64,000 nt of DNA from assembly GCF_018595675.2 (NCBI RefSeq), contig NZ_CP092333.1, positions 4,240,001 through 4,304,000 of the forward strand, given 5' to 3'. Source of the DNA: Flavihumibacter fluvii. GTDB lineage: Bacteria; Bacteroidota; Bacteroidia; Chitinophagales; Chitinophagaceae. Positions 53,081 to 62,035 of the stretch are shown here, piece after piece. A model generated the notes under the pieces. The model searched no databases. It saw nothing but the letters and a program-made list of their open reading frames with translations, and was not told the origin of the DNA. The translations under genes were made by a program, and so were the position numbers. Position 1 is the stretch's first letter; every line of letters starts with the position of its first letter.

Positions 53081-55891
53081 ATGCAAACGCTAGCTGAAAT
53101 TTTACCGCAGGAAAGGATATTATCCAGGCTCATCGACAGGATGGCATTTGCTTCCGATGCAGGCTTTTATCACCTTGTACCCCGGGCCATCGTCAGGCCG
53201 GTGAATGAAAAGGAGATCATTGCCTTGTTCGGTTACTCACAGTCGAATAATATTCCCCTCGTCTTTCGCACCGGCGGCACGAGTTTATCCGGTCAATCCA
53301 TTACAAACGGTATACTCGTTGATCTCAGCCAGCATTGGGGTAAGATCAATATTGAAAAAGAGGGTGAAGAAGTACGGGTGCAACCGGGAATTATTGGCGC
53401 TAAAGTAAATAATTACCTGTTGCGTTATGGCCGTAAAATAGGCCCTGACCCTTCCAGTATAAGTGCCGCCATGATGGGTGGGATCTTGTCCAATAATGCG
53501 AGTGGCATGTGTTGCGGCACCCAGTTCAATTCCTATCACACGATGCGGCATATCCGCTTCATCTTACCTTGCGGGAATAGTTATTCGACAGCCCACCAGC
53601 CCGATTATGGTCGATTTGAAAAAGACGAGTCCGCTTTATATGAAGGTCTCAGTACAATTCGCCGGAACATACAGGCCAACCAGGCACTATCCCGTAAGAT
53701 CAGGAACAAATACAAAATAAAAAATACGATCGGCTATGCACTGAATGCCTTTCTCGATTACGAGCACCCACTGGATATATTTTCGCATTTGCTTATCGGC
53801 GCGGAAGGTACACTGGCTTTTATCGCAGAAGCTGTTATGGAAACAATTCCGGACCTGCCCTTCAAGTCAACAGCGATGCTCTATTTTACAGATATCCGTG
53901 CAGCCTGCGCAGCTATTGAACCCCTTTCTGCTGCCGGCGCGGCAATGGTTGAACTGATGGACCGCGCTTCGCTCCGTGCTGTTGAAGGCATAGCGGGCAT
54001 TGATCCGTTTATCAGCCAGTTGCCTCAATCGGCAAGTGCCCTGCTGGTGGAGTTCCAGGCTGGAAACCTGGTTGAATTAACGGCTATGGTAGATGGCTTC
54101 CTGCAAAGCTGTACTGAATTTTCCTTGCTGAAATTTCCTTCCTTTACCACGGCTGAAAAGGAAAGGAATTTTCTTTGGAAGATACGTAAGGGGCTATTCC
54201 CTTCTGTAGGTGCTGTCAGGAAAAAAGGAACAACTGTCATACTTGAAGACATTGCTTTCCCGGTACCAAACCTTGGCGATGCCATTGCAGACTTACAGGT
54301 ATTATTTGAAACATATAAGTATCCCGATGCCATCATATTCGGACATGCCAGGGATGGTAATATACATTTTGTCGTCACACAGGCATTTGATACCCCGGCA
54401 GAGGTGGAACGATACGATGCCTTTATCCGGGAAGTGGTTGACCTTGTGGTGAAAAAATATGATGGATCGCTGAAAGCTGAACATGGAACAGGCCGTAATA
54501 TGTCGCCATTTGTGGAAACCGAATGGGGCGGTGAAGCATATGCTATCATGAAAATGGTGAAGCAACTGGCCGATCCGCGGGGGTTGTTAAATCCGGGTGT
54601 GATCATCAATGAGAACCCACAGGCACATATAACCGACTTGAAAGACCTGCCGGAAGTAGAAGCGGAAGTTGATAAGTGTATTGAATGCGGATACTGTGAA
54701 CCAAATTGCCCGAGCCGCGATTTCACCACTTCGCCACGGCGCAGGATCGTGCTGCGGCGGGCCCTTGCGAAAATGAAGCTGACAGGCAAGCGATCAGAAT
54801 ACAAGGAACTTTTGCACCAGTTTACCTATGATGGACTTGATACCTGCGCCGTAGACGGACTCTGTGCAACATCCTGCCCGGTTGATATTAATACAGGTGA
54901 CCTTGTGAAGCGCCTCCGCCAGGAATCCCATGCGCCCCTGGCGAATGCAATTGCTGTATTTGCAGCCAGGAATTTCGGCACCATAGCTGCCCTTGTAAGG
55001 GGCTTGTTGAAAACAGGCATTCTGGTCAATAAGGTTACCGGCAGGAATACCATGCTGCACCTGACCCGCCTGGTCAAAAAAGTACAGCAACGTTTTCCGC
55101 TCTGGTCGAATCTTTTATTAAGCCCTCCGCACGCCATCCAAACCCCTGTAACGCAACCCGCCTGCACCAGCACCATTGTCTATTTCCCATCCTGCATTTC
55201 AAGGGTGATGGGCAATTACGCAGGAAAGGCAAAAAACAGCATGGAGACCTTTTTGTCGGTTTGTCATAAAAGCAAGGTGAATGTGCTGTTGCCACAACAG
55301 GTGAATGATATTTGTTGCAGCCAGCTATTTTCATCCAAGGGTTACCAGGATGCACACCGGATAAAGGCTAATGAAGTGATTGAAGCATTGTGGACGGCCA
55401 CCGGATCTGGTAAGTGGCCGGTTGTACTCGACGTAAGTTCATGTACCTATACCCTGAAGCATCTTGAGCCGGTACTCAATGCTGAAAACAGGACCAGGTT
55501 CAAACAAATAACCATTTGGGATGCCGTTGAATTTATATACCACCAGGTGATTCCTTCGGCTATTCCGAAAACAAAGAAAAGAGATATCGTACTGCATCCG
55601 GTTTGTTCCCTGGAGAAGATGAATATTTCTTATATGTTGCGATCGGTGGCTTCCCATTTTGCAGACCAGGTGACTGTTCCGCTTTCTGCAGGATGCTGTG
55701 GCATGGCGGGCGACCGGGGTTTTATCGTACCCGGGTTAACAGCCTCTGCCACACATGCTGAGGCAGCTGAGGTCTGCGCTGCATCATATGATGGACACTA
55801 CTCCACCACTAAAACCTGTGAGCTGGCACTGACGCAGGCTACCGGCAGGAATTATGAATCAATTCTTTACCTCGTTGATGAATGTTTATAG
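53081..55891 (+). CDS. FAD-linked oxidase with Fe-S domain (fused GlcD/GlcF-like 2-hydroxyacid dehydrogenase)
   Basis: 936 residues. Residues about 35-500 are a PCMH-type FAD domain plus its C-terminal cap (VFRTGGTSLSGQS; IGPDPSSISAAMMGGILSNNASGM; AEHGTGRNMSPFV). Two 4Fe-4S motifs follow: CIECGYCEPNCP from Cys533 and CAVDGLCATSCPV from Cys589. The last 250 residues hold two cysteine-rich CCG-like motifs (CISRVMG with DICCSQLF; SAGCCGMAGDRG). This is the layout of D-lactate, glycolate or D-2-hydroxyglutarate dehydrogenases passing electrons to quinone. It could oxidise the hydroxy acid released by the FAH enzyme of the divergent operon. Confidence 0.9.
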   Translation: MQTLAEILPQERILSRLIDRMAFASDAGFYHLVPRAIVRPVNEKEIIALFGYSQSNNIPLVFRTGGTSLSGQSITNGILVDLSQHWGKINIEKEGEEVRVQPGIIGAKVNNYLLRYGRKIGPDPSSISAAMMGGILSNNASGMCCGTQFNSYHTMRHIRFILPCGNSYSTAHQPDYGRFEKDESALYEGLSTIRRNIQANQALSRKIRNKYKIKNTIGYALNAFLDYEHPLDIFSHLLIGAEGTLAFIAEAVMETIPDLPFKSTAMLYFTDIRAACAAIEPLSAAGAAMVELMDRASLRAVEGIAGIDPFISQLPQSASALLVEFQAGNLVELTAMVDGFLQSCTEFSLLKFPSFTTAEKERNFLWKIRKGLFPSVGAVRKKGTTVILEDIAFPVPNLGDAIADLQVLFETYKYPDAIIFGHARDGNIHFVVTQAFDTPAEVERYDAFIREVVDLVVKKYDGSLKAEHGTGRNMSPFVETEWGGEAYAIMKMVKQLADPRGLLNPGVIINENPQAHITDLKDLPEVEAEVDKCIECGYCEPNCPSRDFTTSPRRRIVLRRALAKMKLTGKRSEYKELLHQFTYDGLDTCAVDGLCATSCPVDINTGDLVKRLRQESHAPLANAIAVFAARNFGTIAALVRGLLKTGILVNKVTGRNTMLHLTRLVKKVQQRFPLWSNLLLSPPHAIQTPVTQPACTSTIVYFPSCISRVMGNYAGKAKNSMETFLSVCHKSKVNVLLPQQVNDICCSQLFSSKGYQDAHRIKANEVIEALWTATGSGKWPVVLDVSSCTYTLKHLEPVLNAENRTRFKQITIWDAVEFIYHQVIPSAIPKTKKRDIVLHPVCSLEKMNISYMLRSVASHFADQVTVPLSAGCCGMAGDRGFIVPGLTASATHAEAAEVCAASYDGHYSTTKTCELALTQATGRNYESILYLVDECL

Positions 55892-55909
55892 AATTTCTGC
55901 ATGCTTTTG

Positions 55910-55929
55910 CAAATGTTAAAAAAGTATAG
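55910..55929 (+). promoter_or_regulatory. Shared box D before the exported-enzyme operon
   Basis: CAAATGTTAAAAAAGTATAG; the first 17 bases are identical to box A before susC. It is about 95 bases upstream of the DUF1080 ATG and 20 bases after the stop of the FAD/Fe-S gene, showing that a new transcript probably starts here. Confidence 0.55.
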
Positions 55930-56025
55930 AAATTAAGCAGAAATATGAATTTTAAACCCTTGATCAATTTTTAGATTTGGCCAGGGCATGCAATAATTAT
56001 TCTGGAATTATTAATCAACGGGTTT

Positions 56026-56748
56026 ATGTTCGGGAAACAATTAAAAGGCATTGTTTTGTTTTTTTTGGCAGCTGCTTGCTGCATCTCTTTTGTCATTGCT
56101 AAAGAACAATCCAGACAAGGGGCGGTGCCACTCTTCGATGGCAAATCCCTTCGCGGCTGGAAGAAAATTGTGGGCAAGGCTGCTTACGCTGTGGAAGATG
56201 GTGCCATCGTTGGTACTTCAGTCATTGATTCCGCCAATTCCTTCCTCGTCACAGAGAAATCCTACGGTGATTTTGTACTCGACCTTGACCTTAAAATTGA
56301 AAGTCCGCTTGGCAATTCCGGCGTGCAGACCCGCAGCCATTTTGGTGGCTCACTGCATCCCAATAAAGTATATGGCCGGCAGGTTGAAGTGGATCCATCA
56401 CCAAGATCCTGGTCCGGCGGTATTTATGATGAAGACCGGCGTGAGTGGTTATATCCCCTCGATTTGAACCCGGCTGCCAAATCGGCCTTTACTGTTGGCG
56501 CTTATAATCATTATAGAATTGAATGTATCGGCAATGTGATGAAAACCTGGGTGAATGGCATTCCTGCTGCTCATGTGATTGATGACCTCGATCGCAGTGG
56601 TTTTATCGGCCTGCAGGTACATGCCGTGGAAACAAAGGAAGAGGCCGGCCACAAGGTTTATTTCAAGAATATACTGATTCGTACCGAAGGGATTATCCCA
56701 ACGCCATTCCCGGCAGACTTGCCCGTTGTTAACCTCAACAAAAAATGA
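56026..56748 (+). CDS. Secreted DUF1080 protein (3-keto-disaccharide hydrolase family)
   Basis: 240 residues. An N-terminal hydrophobic signal (IVLFFLAAACCISFVIA) is followed by the DUF1080 jelly-roll: VPLFDGKSLRGWKKI, then DFVLDLDLKIESPLGNSGVQTRSHFGG and HYRIECIGNVMKTWVNGIPAAHVID. Family members include 3-keto-glycoside hydrolases that act after a sugar is oxidised at C3. Paired Cys in the signal (AACCIS) also permit lipoprotein processing. It is the first gene of an operon whose next three genes are Gfo/Idh/MocA proteins, potential C3 oxidases, which strengthens that idea. Confidence 0.87.
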   Translation: MFGKQLKGIVLFFLAAACCISFVIAKEQSRQGAVPLFDGKSLRGWKKIVGKAAYAVEDGAIVGTSVIDSANSFLVTEKSYGDFVLDLDLKIESPLGNSGVQTRSHFGGSLHPNKVYGRQVEVDPSPRSWSGGIYDEDRREWLYPLDLNPAAKSAFTVGAYNHYRIECIGNVMKTWVNGIPAAHVIDDLDRSGFIGLQVHAVETKEEAGHKVYFKNILIRTEGIIPTPFPADLPVVNLNKK

Positions 56749-56749
56749 T

Positions 56750-58108
56750 ATGACTGTAACGAGAAGAAAATTTGTTCAGCAGGGTGCCATGACTGTAGCC
56801 GCAACCATGCTGGGTCCGCTTGCCATAAGCGCAGCCAGCTACCGCAGGATCCCCGGCGCGAATGATCGCGTGCGGCTGGGCGTTGTTGGTTTTTCCGACC
56901 GGTTCCGCCACGCGCATTTGCCCAGCTACCTGCAGCATTACAAAGAACTCAATTTCGATATTACCGCTGTTTCTGATTTGTGGAAACTCAGGCGCGAAGA
57001 AGGTGCCGGATTCCTTGCACAGCAATTGGGCCATGGCGTCAGGGCCTGTAGGAACAATGATGAATTATATGCCGGTAAAGACATTGATGCAGTTTTCATT
57101 AGTACCGCCGATTTCCAGCATGCCTTACATACCATTGAAGCGGTGAAGGCAAATTGTGATGTTTACTGTGAGAAGCCGTTTGCAGAAACGATGGATGATA
57201 ACCGGAAGGCCCTGAAAGCAGTGAAGGACTCCGGTAAGATCGTCCAGATCGGGTCGCAGCGCAGGAGCGGAAAGAATTATATCGCCGCTGAAGCTTTTAT
57301 CAGGTCCGGAAAATTCGGCGCGATTAATATGGTGGAACTGAACTGGAATGTGAACCAACCTGGCCGCTGGCGCCGGCCCAAACTGGTGGCACAGTGCCAG
57401 GAAAAGGACCTTGACTGGAAAAGGTTTTTACTGAACAGGCCCTACGAACCTTTCGATCCCAGGAAATACCTCGAATACCGCCTGTTCTGGCCCTATTCTT
57501 CCGGGCAGCCAGGCCAATGGATGTCGCACCAGATCGACACAGTGCATTGGTATACCGGCTTAAACCATCCGCGCAGTGTCGTAGCCAATGGGGGAATCTA
57601 TTGCTGGCCAGATGGCCGTACCAACTGGGATACCACTACGGCAGTATTTGATTATGGTCCGGCTGATAAAAAAGCCCCCGGCTTCCAGGTCGTATTTTCC
57701 TCCCGTATGGGTAATGGTGATGAAGTGACCACCGAAATATACTATTCAACAGGCGGAGAACTGAACCTGAATACCAATAAAATTTCACCCGCAGGCGGAC
57801 TCACCGCTGCCTTCGCGCAGGAGATGAATATGCCCGCGAACCTGTTACCGGAAATGGACCTGGTGGACAGGAATACAAAAATTGATGTCCGGGCTAATGC
57901 CGGTGGTGATGAATATACCTCAGCGCATGTAAGAAACTGGATGGAATGTATCCGCAGCCGTAAACAACCGAATGCGCCTGTTGAAGTTGGCTATTACCAT
58001 TCGATCGCCAATATCATGACCAATGCCGCTGTACGCACAGGGTATAAAGCTACATTTGATGAGGCGAAACAGGAAGTGATGGTTGGCGGCAAACCGTTTG
58101 TTATTTAA
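56750..58108 (+). CDS. Tat-exported Gfo/Idh/MocA family oxidoreductase
   Basis: 452 residues from the ATG at 56750, 1 base after the DUF1080 stop. The Tat signal TRRKFVQQGAMTVAATMLGP is followed by a Rossmann start VRLGVVGFSDRF, the family EKP motif in CDVYCEKPFAETM, and the catalytic region GQWMSHQIDTVHWY with Asp and His. Proteins of this type carry NAD(P) bound before export through Tat and act in the periplasm. A sugar 3-dehydrogenase role fits the DUF1080 neighbour, but the substrate is unknown. Confidence 0.87.
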   Translation: MTVTRRKFVQQGAMTVAATMLGPLAISAASYRRIPGANDRVRLGVVGFSDRFRHAHLPSYLQHYKELNFDITAVSDLWKLRREEGAGFLAQQLGHGVRACRNNDELYAGKDIDAVFISTADFQHALHTIEAVKANCDVYCEKPFAETMDDNRKALKAVKDSGKIVQIGSQRRSGKNYIAAEAFIRSGKFGAINMVELNWNVNQPGRWRRPKLVAQCQEKDLDWKRFLLNRPYEPFDPRKYLEYRLFWPYSSGQPGQWMSHQIDTVHWYTGLNHPRSVVANGGIYCWPDGRTNWDTTTAVFDYGPADKKAPGFQVVFSSRMGNGDEVTTEIYYSTGGELNLNTNKISPAGGLTAAFAQEMNMPANLLPEMDLVDRNTKIDVRANAGGDEYTSAHVRNWMECIRSRKQPNAPVEVGYYHSIANIMTNAAVRTGYKATFDEAKQEVMVGGKPFVI

Positions 58109-58121
58109 TTAATTGGAATAT

Positions 58122-59540
58122 ATGGGCAATAGCAGAAGATCGTTTTTGAAAAAATCCGGACTTACGGGCATGGGCCTTGCAGCTGGCTTTATCAGTGCCT
58201 ATGCCAATTCCGACGATGAGTTGGCGCGGATCAAAGAGCAGGCTGCTTTTTCTCCGGTGCAAAGTTTTAACATGAGTGGTTATGCCGCCCCAAAACTCGA
58301 TGTGGTGAGGGTGGGAATTGTGGGAATTGGTAACCGCGGATTTGATGCCGTGACCAGGATGAATAAAATTGATGGCGTGGAAATAAAGGCGCTCTGCGAC
58401 CTGCGCCCGGAAAGGGTGAAAATGGCCAATGACCTGGTAACACAATCGGGTCACCAGCCTGCCTTATACCACACAGATCCGGAGGCCTGGAAGAAAATGT
58501 GTTCCCGCGATGACCTCGACCTGGTCTATATCCTGACTCCCTGGTCCCTGCATACCCCAATGGCGGTTTTCTCCATGAACCACAATAAGCATGTTTGCGT
58601 GGAAGTGCCGGCAGGAAAGACTTTGGAGGAATTGTGGTTACTCGTGCAAACCTCTGAAAAAACCCGGAAGCACTGCATGATGGTGGAAAACTGTTGTTAT
58701 GATTTCTTCGAACTGACCACCCTGAATATGGCCAGGAGCGGATTCTTCGGGGAGGTCACCCATTGTGAAGGTGCCTATATCCATAATCTCACGGAATATG
58801 TTTTTTCAAAAGAACATTTCTACCAGATGTGGGAGTTAAAGGAGATGTCCTCCCGCAAAGGAAACCTGTATCCAACGCATGGCCTAGGACCACTCTGCCA
58901 GGTATTGAATATCAACCGGGGCGATAAAATGGATTACCTGGTATCTCTGTCGAATAATGATTTCATCATGGGTCCAATGGCGAAGGAACTGGCTGCTAAG
59001 GATTCTTTTTATGCGCCATACGCCAATAAACAATTCAATGGCACCATGAGTACCACTACGATCAAAACCTACAAGGGCAAATCGATCGTGGTGCAATTTG
59101 ATGTGTCTTCGCCAAGGCCGTATACCCGGATACAATTGGTTAGCGGCACAAAAGGGATTGCACTGAAATATCCTGAACCATCGCGGTTCGCAACCGGCCA
59201 TGAATGGTTAGGGGAAGCTGAAACAAAATTGCTGATGGAAAAATATACGCCTGCCATAGTGAAGAAAATTGGCGAATCAGCCAGGCAGGTTGGTGGCCAT
59301 GGGGGTATGGATTTCCTGATGGACTGGCGTACGATCGATTGCCTGCGAAATGGGTTGCCACTGGACCAGGATGTATATGATGCCGCATTGTGGTCTGCCA
59401 TTTCACCGCTCTCCGCCTGGTCGATTGCTAACCGGTCAACTTCCATCACAGTGCCTGATTTTACAAGGGGTGCCTTTTTAAAAAACAAACCCATCGATAT
59501 CTCCATGGAAAAAGGTGGAACAACAAAGGTGAAACTATAA
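58122..59540 (+). CDS. GH109-like alpha-N-acetylgalactosaminidase, Tat-exported
   Basis: 472 residues from the ATG at 58122 (an in-frame TTG is at 58113). Tat signal NSRRSFLKKSGLTGMGLAAG. The Rossmann start VGIVGIGNRGFDAV is followed by segments closely resembling GH109 enzymes: LTPWSLHTPMAVFSMNHNKH, TSEKTRKHCMMVENCCYDF, FGEVTHCEGAYIHNL and YPTHGLGPLCQVLNINRGD. GH109 enzymes use bound NAD to cleave alpha-linked GalNAc through transient C3 oxidation. The usual EKP reads VEVPAGK, in keeping with GH109 (Glu-Val). The specific substrate is inferred from the family. Confidence 0.85.
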   Translation: MGNSRRSFLKKSGLTGMGLAAGFISAYANSDDELARIKEQAAFSPVQSFNMSGYAAPKLDVVRVGIVGIGNRGFDAVTRMNKIDGVEIKALCDLRPERVKMANDLVTQSGHQPALYHTDPEAWKKMCSRDDLDLVYILTPWSLHTPMAVFSMNHNKHVCVEVPAGKTLEELWLLVQTSEKTRKHCMMVENCCYDFFELTTLNMARSGFFGEVTHCEGAYIHNLTEYVFSKEHFYQMWELKEMSSRKGNLYPTHGLGPLCQVLNINRGDKMDYLVSLSNNDFIMGPMAKELAAKDSFYAPYANKQFNGTMSTTTIKTYKGKSIVVQFDVSSPRPYTRIQLVSGTKGIALKYPEPSRFATGHEWLGEAETKLLMEKYTPAIVKKIGESARQVGGHGGMDFLMDWRTIDCLRNGLPLDQDVYDAALWSAISPLSAWSIANRSTSITVPDFTRGAFLKNKPIDISMEKGGTTKVKL

Positions 59541-59541
59541 T

Positions 59542-60606
59542 ATGCCGAACGAGATAAACAGGAGGAAATTCCTTCGCAATGCTTCCCTGGCCAGTGCCGG
59601 ATTCGGTTTGCTGGGTGCAAAAACCAGCCAGGCTGCAGCACCAGGTACAATCGCAAATGCAGCCGCTGTCCCTGCCGGTGGCCGTATTGGTATCATTGGA
59701 TTGGATACCTCCCACAGTACATCTTTTGTTGATGCACTGAATGGACTCTACCCATCTAATGACCTTGCAGGATATAAAATTGTTGCTGCTTATCCTTATG
59801 GCAGCCGGGACATTAAAAGCAGTGCTGAACGCATACCTGCCTATACAGCGTATGTAAAACGATTTGATGTCGAGATCGTGGATTCCATCAGTGCCCTTTT
59901 AACAAAGGTCGATGTCGTGATGCTGGAGACCAATGACGGCCGCACACACCTGGAGCAGGCCCTTGAAGTTTTCAGGTCAGGGAAGAAATTATTTGTCGAT
60001 AAGCCTGTTGCAGGTTCCCTGGAAGATGTGCTTGCTGTTTACGAGGCAGCAAGGTTCTTTAAAGTACCTGTTTTTTCTGCTTCATCGCTGCGCTACAATG
60101 CCGGCGTACAGGAAACGGCTGGTGGTAAAACAATAGGGAAGGTCCTTGGTGCAGATGCATTTAGTCCAAGTCCGCTTGAACCCACCCACCCCGATTTTTT
60201 CTGGTATGGCATCCATGGCATTGAAACCCTCTGTACCCTTATGGGTAAGGGTTGTAAGCAGGTGAGCAGGATCAATGCTGAACAGGCGGATATTGTTGTC
60301 GGTGTATGGAATGACGGCCGCCTGGGCAGCTTCCGCGGTACGCGCAACGGCGCCAACGAATATGGTGCCACAGCTTTCGGTGAAACCGGCGTGCAAAGGA
60401 TCGGGCCTTATTCAGGGTATGACGCCCTGCTGAAACAGGTAATCAGGTTTTTCCAGACCGGTATTCCACCGGTAACTGAAGAGGAAACCATCGAGATCTA
60501 CGGATTCATGGAGGCGGCGCATGAAAGTAAAAGGCTGGGCGGCGCAACCGTGCAGATTTCTGCTGTACTCGAAAAAGCCCGGAAGAACATCAAAAAGAAA
60601 TGGTAA
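59542..60606 (+). CDS. Tat-exported Gfo/Idh/MocA-like protein, short form
   Basis: 354 residues; its ATG is 1 base after the GH109-like stop. Tat signal INRRKFLRNASLASAGFGLL. The Rossmann motif is altered to RIGIIGLDTSHSTSFVDALN; the EKP-type motif reads KLFVDKPVAGS (Asp instead of Glu). The second domain contains FWYGIHGIETLCTLMGKG, where the His of the family is kept, and LRYNAGVQE. It is about 100 residues shorter than its two neighbours. The role is unknown; it may act with them on the same sugar. Confidence 0.82.
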   Translation: MPNEINRRKFLRNASLASAGFGLLGAKTSQAAAPGTIANAAAVPAGGRIGIIGLDTSHSTSFVDALNGLYPSNDLAGYKIVAAYPYGSRDIKSSAERIPAYTAYVKRFDVEIVDSISALLTKVDVVMLETNDGRTHLEQALEVFRSGKKLFVDKPVAGSLEDVLAVYEAARFFKVPVFSASSLRYNAGVQETAGGKTIGKVLGADAFSPSPLEPTHPDFFWYGIHGIETLCTLMGKGCKQVSRINAEQADIVVGVWNDGRLGSFRGTRNGANEYGATAFGETGVQRIGPYSGYDALLKQVIRFFQTGIPPVTEEETIEIYGFMEAAHESKRLGGATVQISAVLEKARKNIKKKW

Positions 60607-60643
60607 TCGCCATCATTGTAAATGACCTCTAAATACAGTTTGT

Positions 60644-62026
60644 ATGAATGATATGCAAGGAAAGGGCCGTCGTAATTTTTTAAAGACAACCGGACTGGCT
60701 ACAGCGGGTATGTTGCTGACCCCGTTCAATGCGACCACATTTGCAGCGGGTAACGGTCATGTACACCAGCCGGCAGTATTGGGGGGAACACCTGTCCGTA
60801 CAAAAGAATGGCCCGGTTGGCCCATATGGAACAAGGATACCGATGAACAACTTGTCCTGGATAACCTGCGGAGTGGTGTCTGGTCCCGCGCTGCCCTGGT
60901 GAATGAGTTTGAAGAGAAATGGGGAAAGGAAACCGGAACCAAAAGGTGTTTGTCGGTGGTGAATGGTACGAATGCCCTGATTACTTCCTTGCTGCAAATG
61001 AATATTGGCGGTGGCGATGAAGTGATTGTGCCCGTATATACTTTTATTGCCACCATTTCAGCCGTATTAGCGACAGGGGCCATCCCGGTATTTGTAGATA
61101 CTGATCTGGATACCTTCCAGATCGATACCACGAAGATCGAAGCGAAGATCACTTCACGCACCAGGGCTATTGTTCCGGTGCATATCCTGGGCATGCCCTG
61201 CGATATGGTGCAGGTCACTAAAATTGCCCGTAAGCATAACCTGGTAATTATTGAAGATGCCTGCCAGGCACATTTTGCAGAGATCGATAACAAACGCGTG
61301 GGCAGCTTCGGCGATGCCGGATGTTTTAGTTTCCAGAATTCCAAGAACCTGGCAATCGGGGAAGGCGGCGCCATCACCAGTAACAATGATGCGTTTATGG
61401 ATCGCTGTTATTCCTACCATAACTATGGTAATCCCTATGGCGCTATGGTGGGCAATGTGAATGCCGGAACAGTGATGGCCGGAAATAAATTGCGGTGGAC
61501 AGAATACCAGGCAGCCATCGGACTGGTGCAATTAAAAAGGCTGCAAGCGCAGACAGAACAACGAAATTCCAATGCGGCCTACCTGCGTGGAAAGATCAGG
61601 GATATCCCGGGTATCATTCCTTACAAATTGTATGATAATGTGACCAAGGCGGCCTTCCATTTATTTGCTTTCCGCTATAAAAAAGAACAATTCAGTAACC
61701 TGCCTCGTGCAGAATTCATCAAGGCTATGAAAGCTGAAGGTATTCCTTGCATGGAAGGATATTCCCCGCTCAATAAAATGCCTTACCTGGCCAATACCTT
61801 CCAGTCGAAGAATTACAGGAAAATGTATTCGGCAAAGGACCTGGATATCAACGCATACAATAACAGGAATGAATGTCCGCTGAATGACCAGCTCTGCAGG
61901 GAAGAGGCCGTGTGGATATTCCATTCCGTACTGCTGGCCGACCAGGCAGAAATGAATGATATCAGCAATGCGCTGGAAAAAGTGCATGCCAATGCGGAGG
62001 CAATCAAAAAATCAATAAAAGCATAA
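60644..62026 (+). CDS. DegT/DnrJ/EryC1/StrS family PLP enzyme with a Tat signal
   Basis: 460 residues. The N-terminus GRRNFLKTTGLATAGMLLTP is a Tat signal, unusual for this family. The PLP fold follows: LRSGVWSRAALVNEFEEKWGK, GTNALITSLLQMNIGGGDEVIVPVYTFIATISAVLATGAIPVFVD, EDACQAHFAEIDNKRVG, and the PLP Lys in SFQNSKNLAIGEGGAI. Related enzymes transaminate keto-sugars, in both directions. Being exported, it may act on a keto-sugar made by the Gfo/Idh/MocA proteins in the periplasm, or remove an amino group from an amino-sugar. Both are inferences. Confidence 0.87.
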   Translation: MNDMQGKGRRNFLKTTGLATAGMLLTPFNATTFAAGNGHVHQPAVLGGTPVRTKEWPGWPIWNKDTDEQLVLDNLRSGVWSRAALVNEFEEKWGKETGTKRCLSVVNGTNALITSLLQMNIGGGDEVIVPVYTFIATISAVLATGAIPVFVDTDLDTFQIDTTKIEAKITSRTRAIVPVHILGMPCDMVQVTKIARKHNLVIIEDACQAHFAEIDNKRVGSFGDAGCFSFQNSKNLAIGEGGAITSNNDAFMDRCYSYHNYGNPYGAMVGNVNAGTVMAGNKLRWTEYQAAIGLVQLKRLQAQTEQRNSNAAYLRGKIRDIPGIIPYKLYDNVTKAAFHLFAFRYKKEQFSNLPRAEFIKAMKAEGIPCMEGYSPLNKMPYLANTFQSKNYRKMYSAKDLDINAYNNRNECPLNDQLCREEAVWIFHSVLLADQAEMNDISNALEKVHANAEAIKKSIKA

Positions 62027-62035
62027 CGGAATCCG

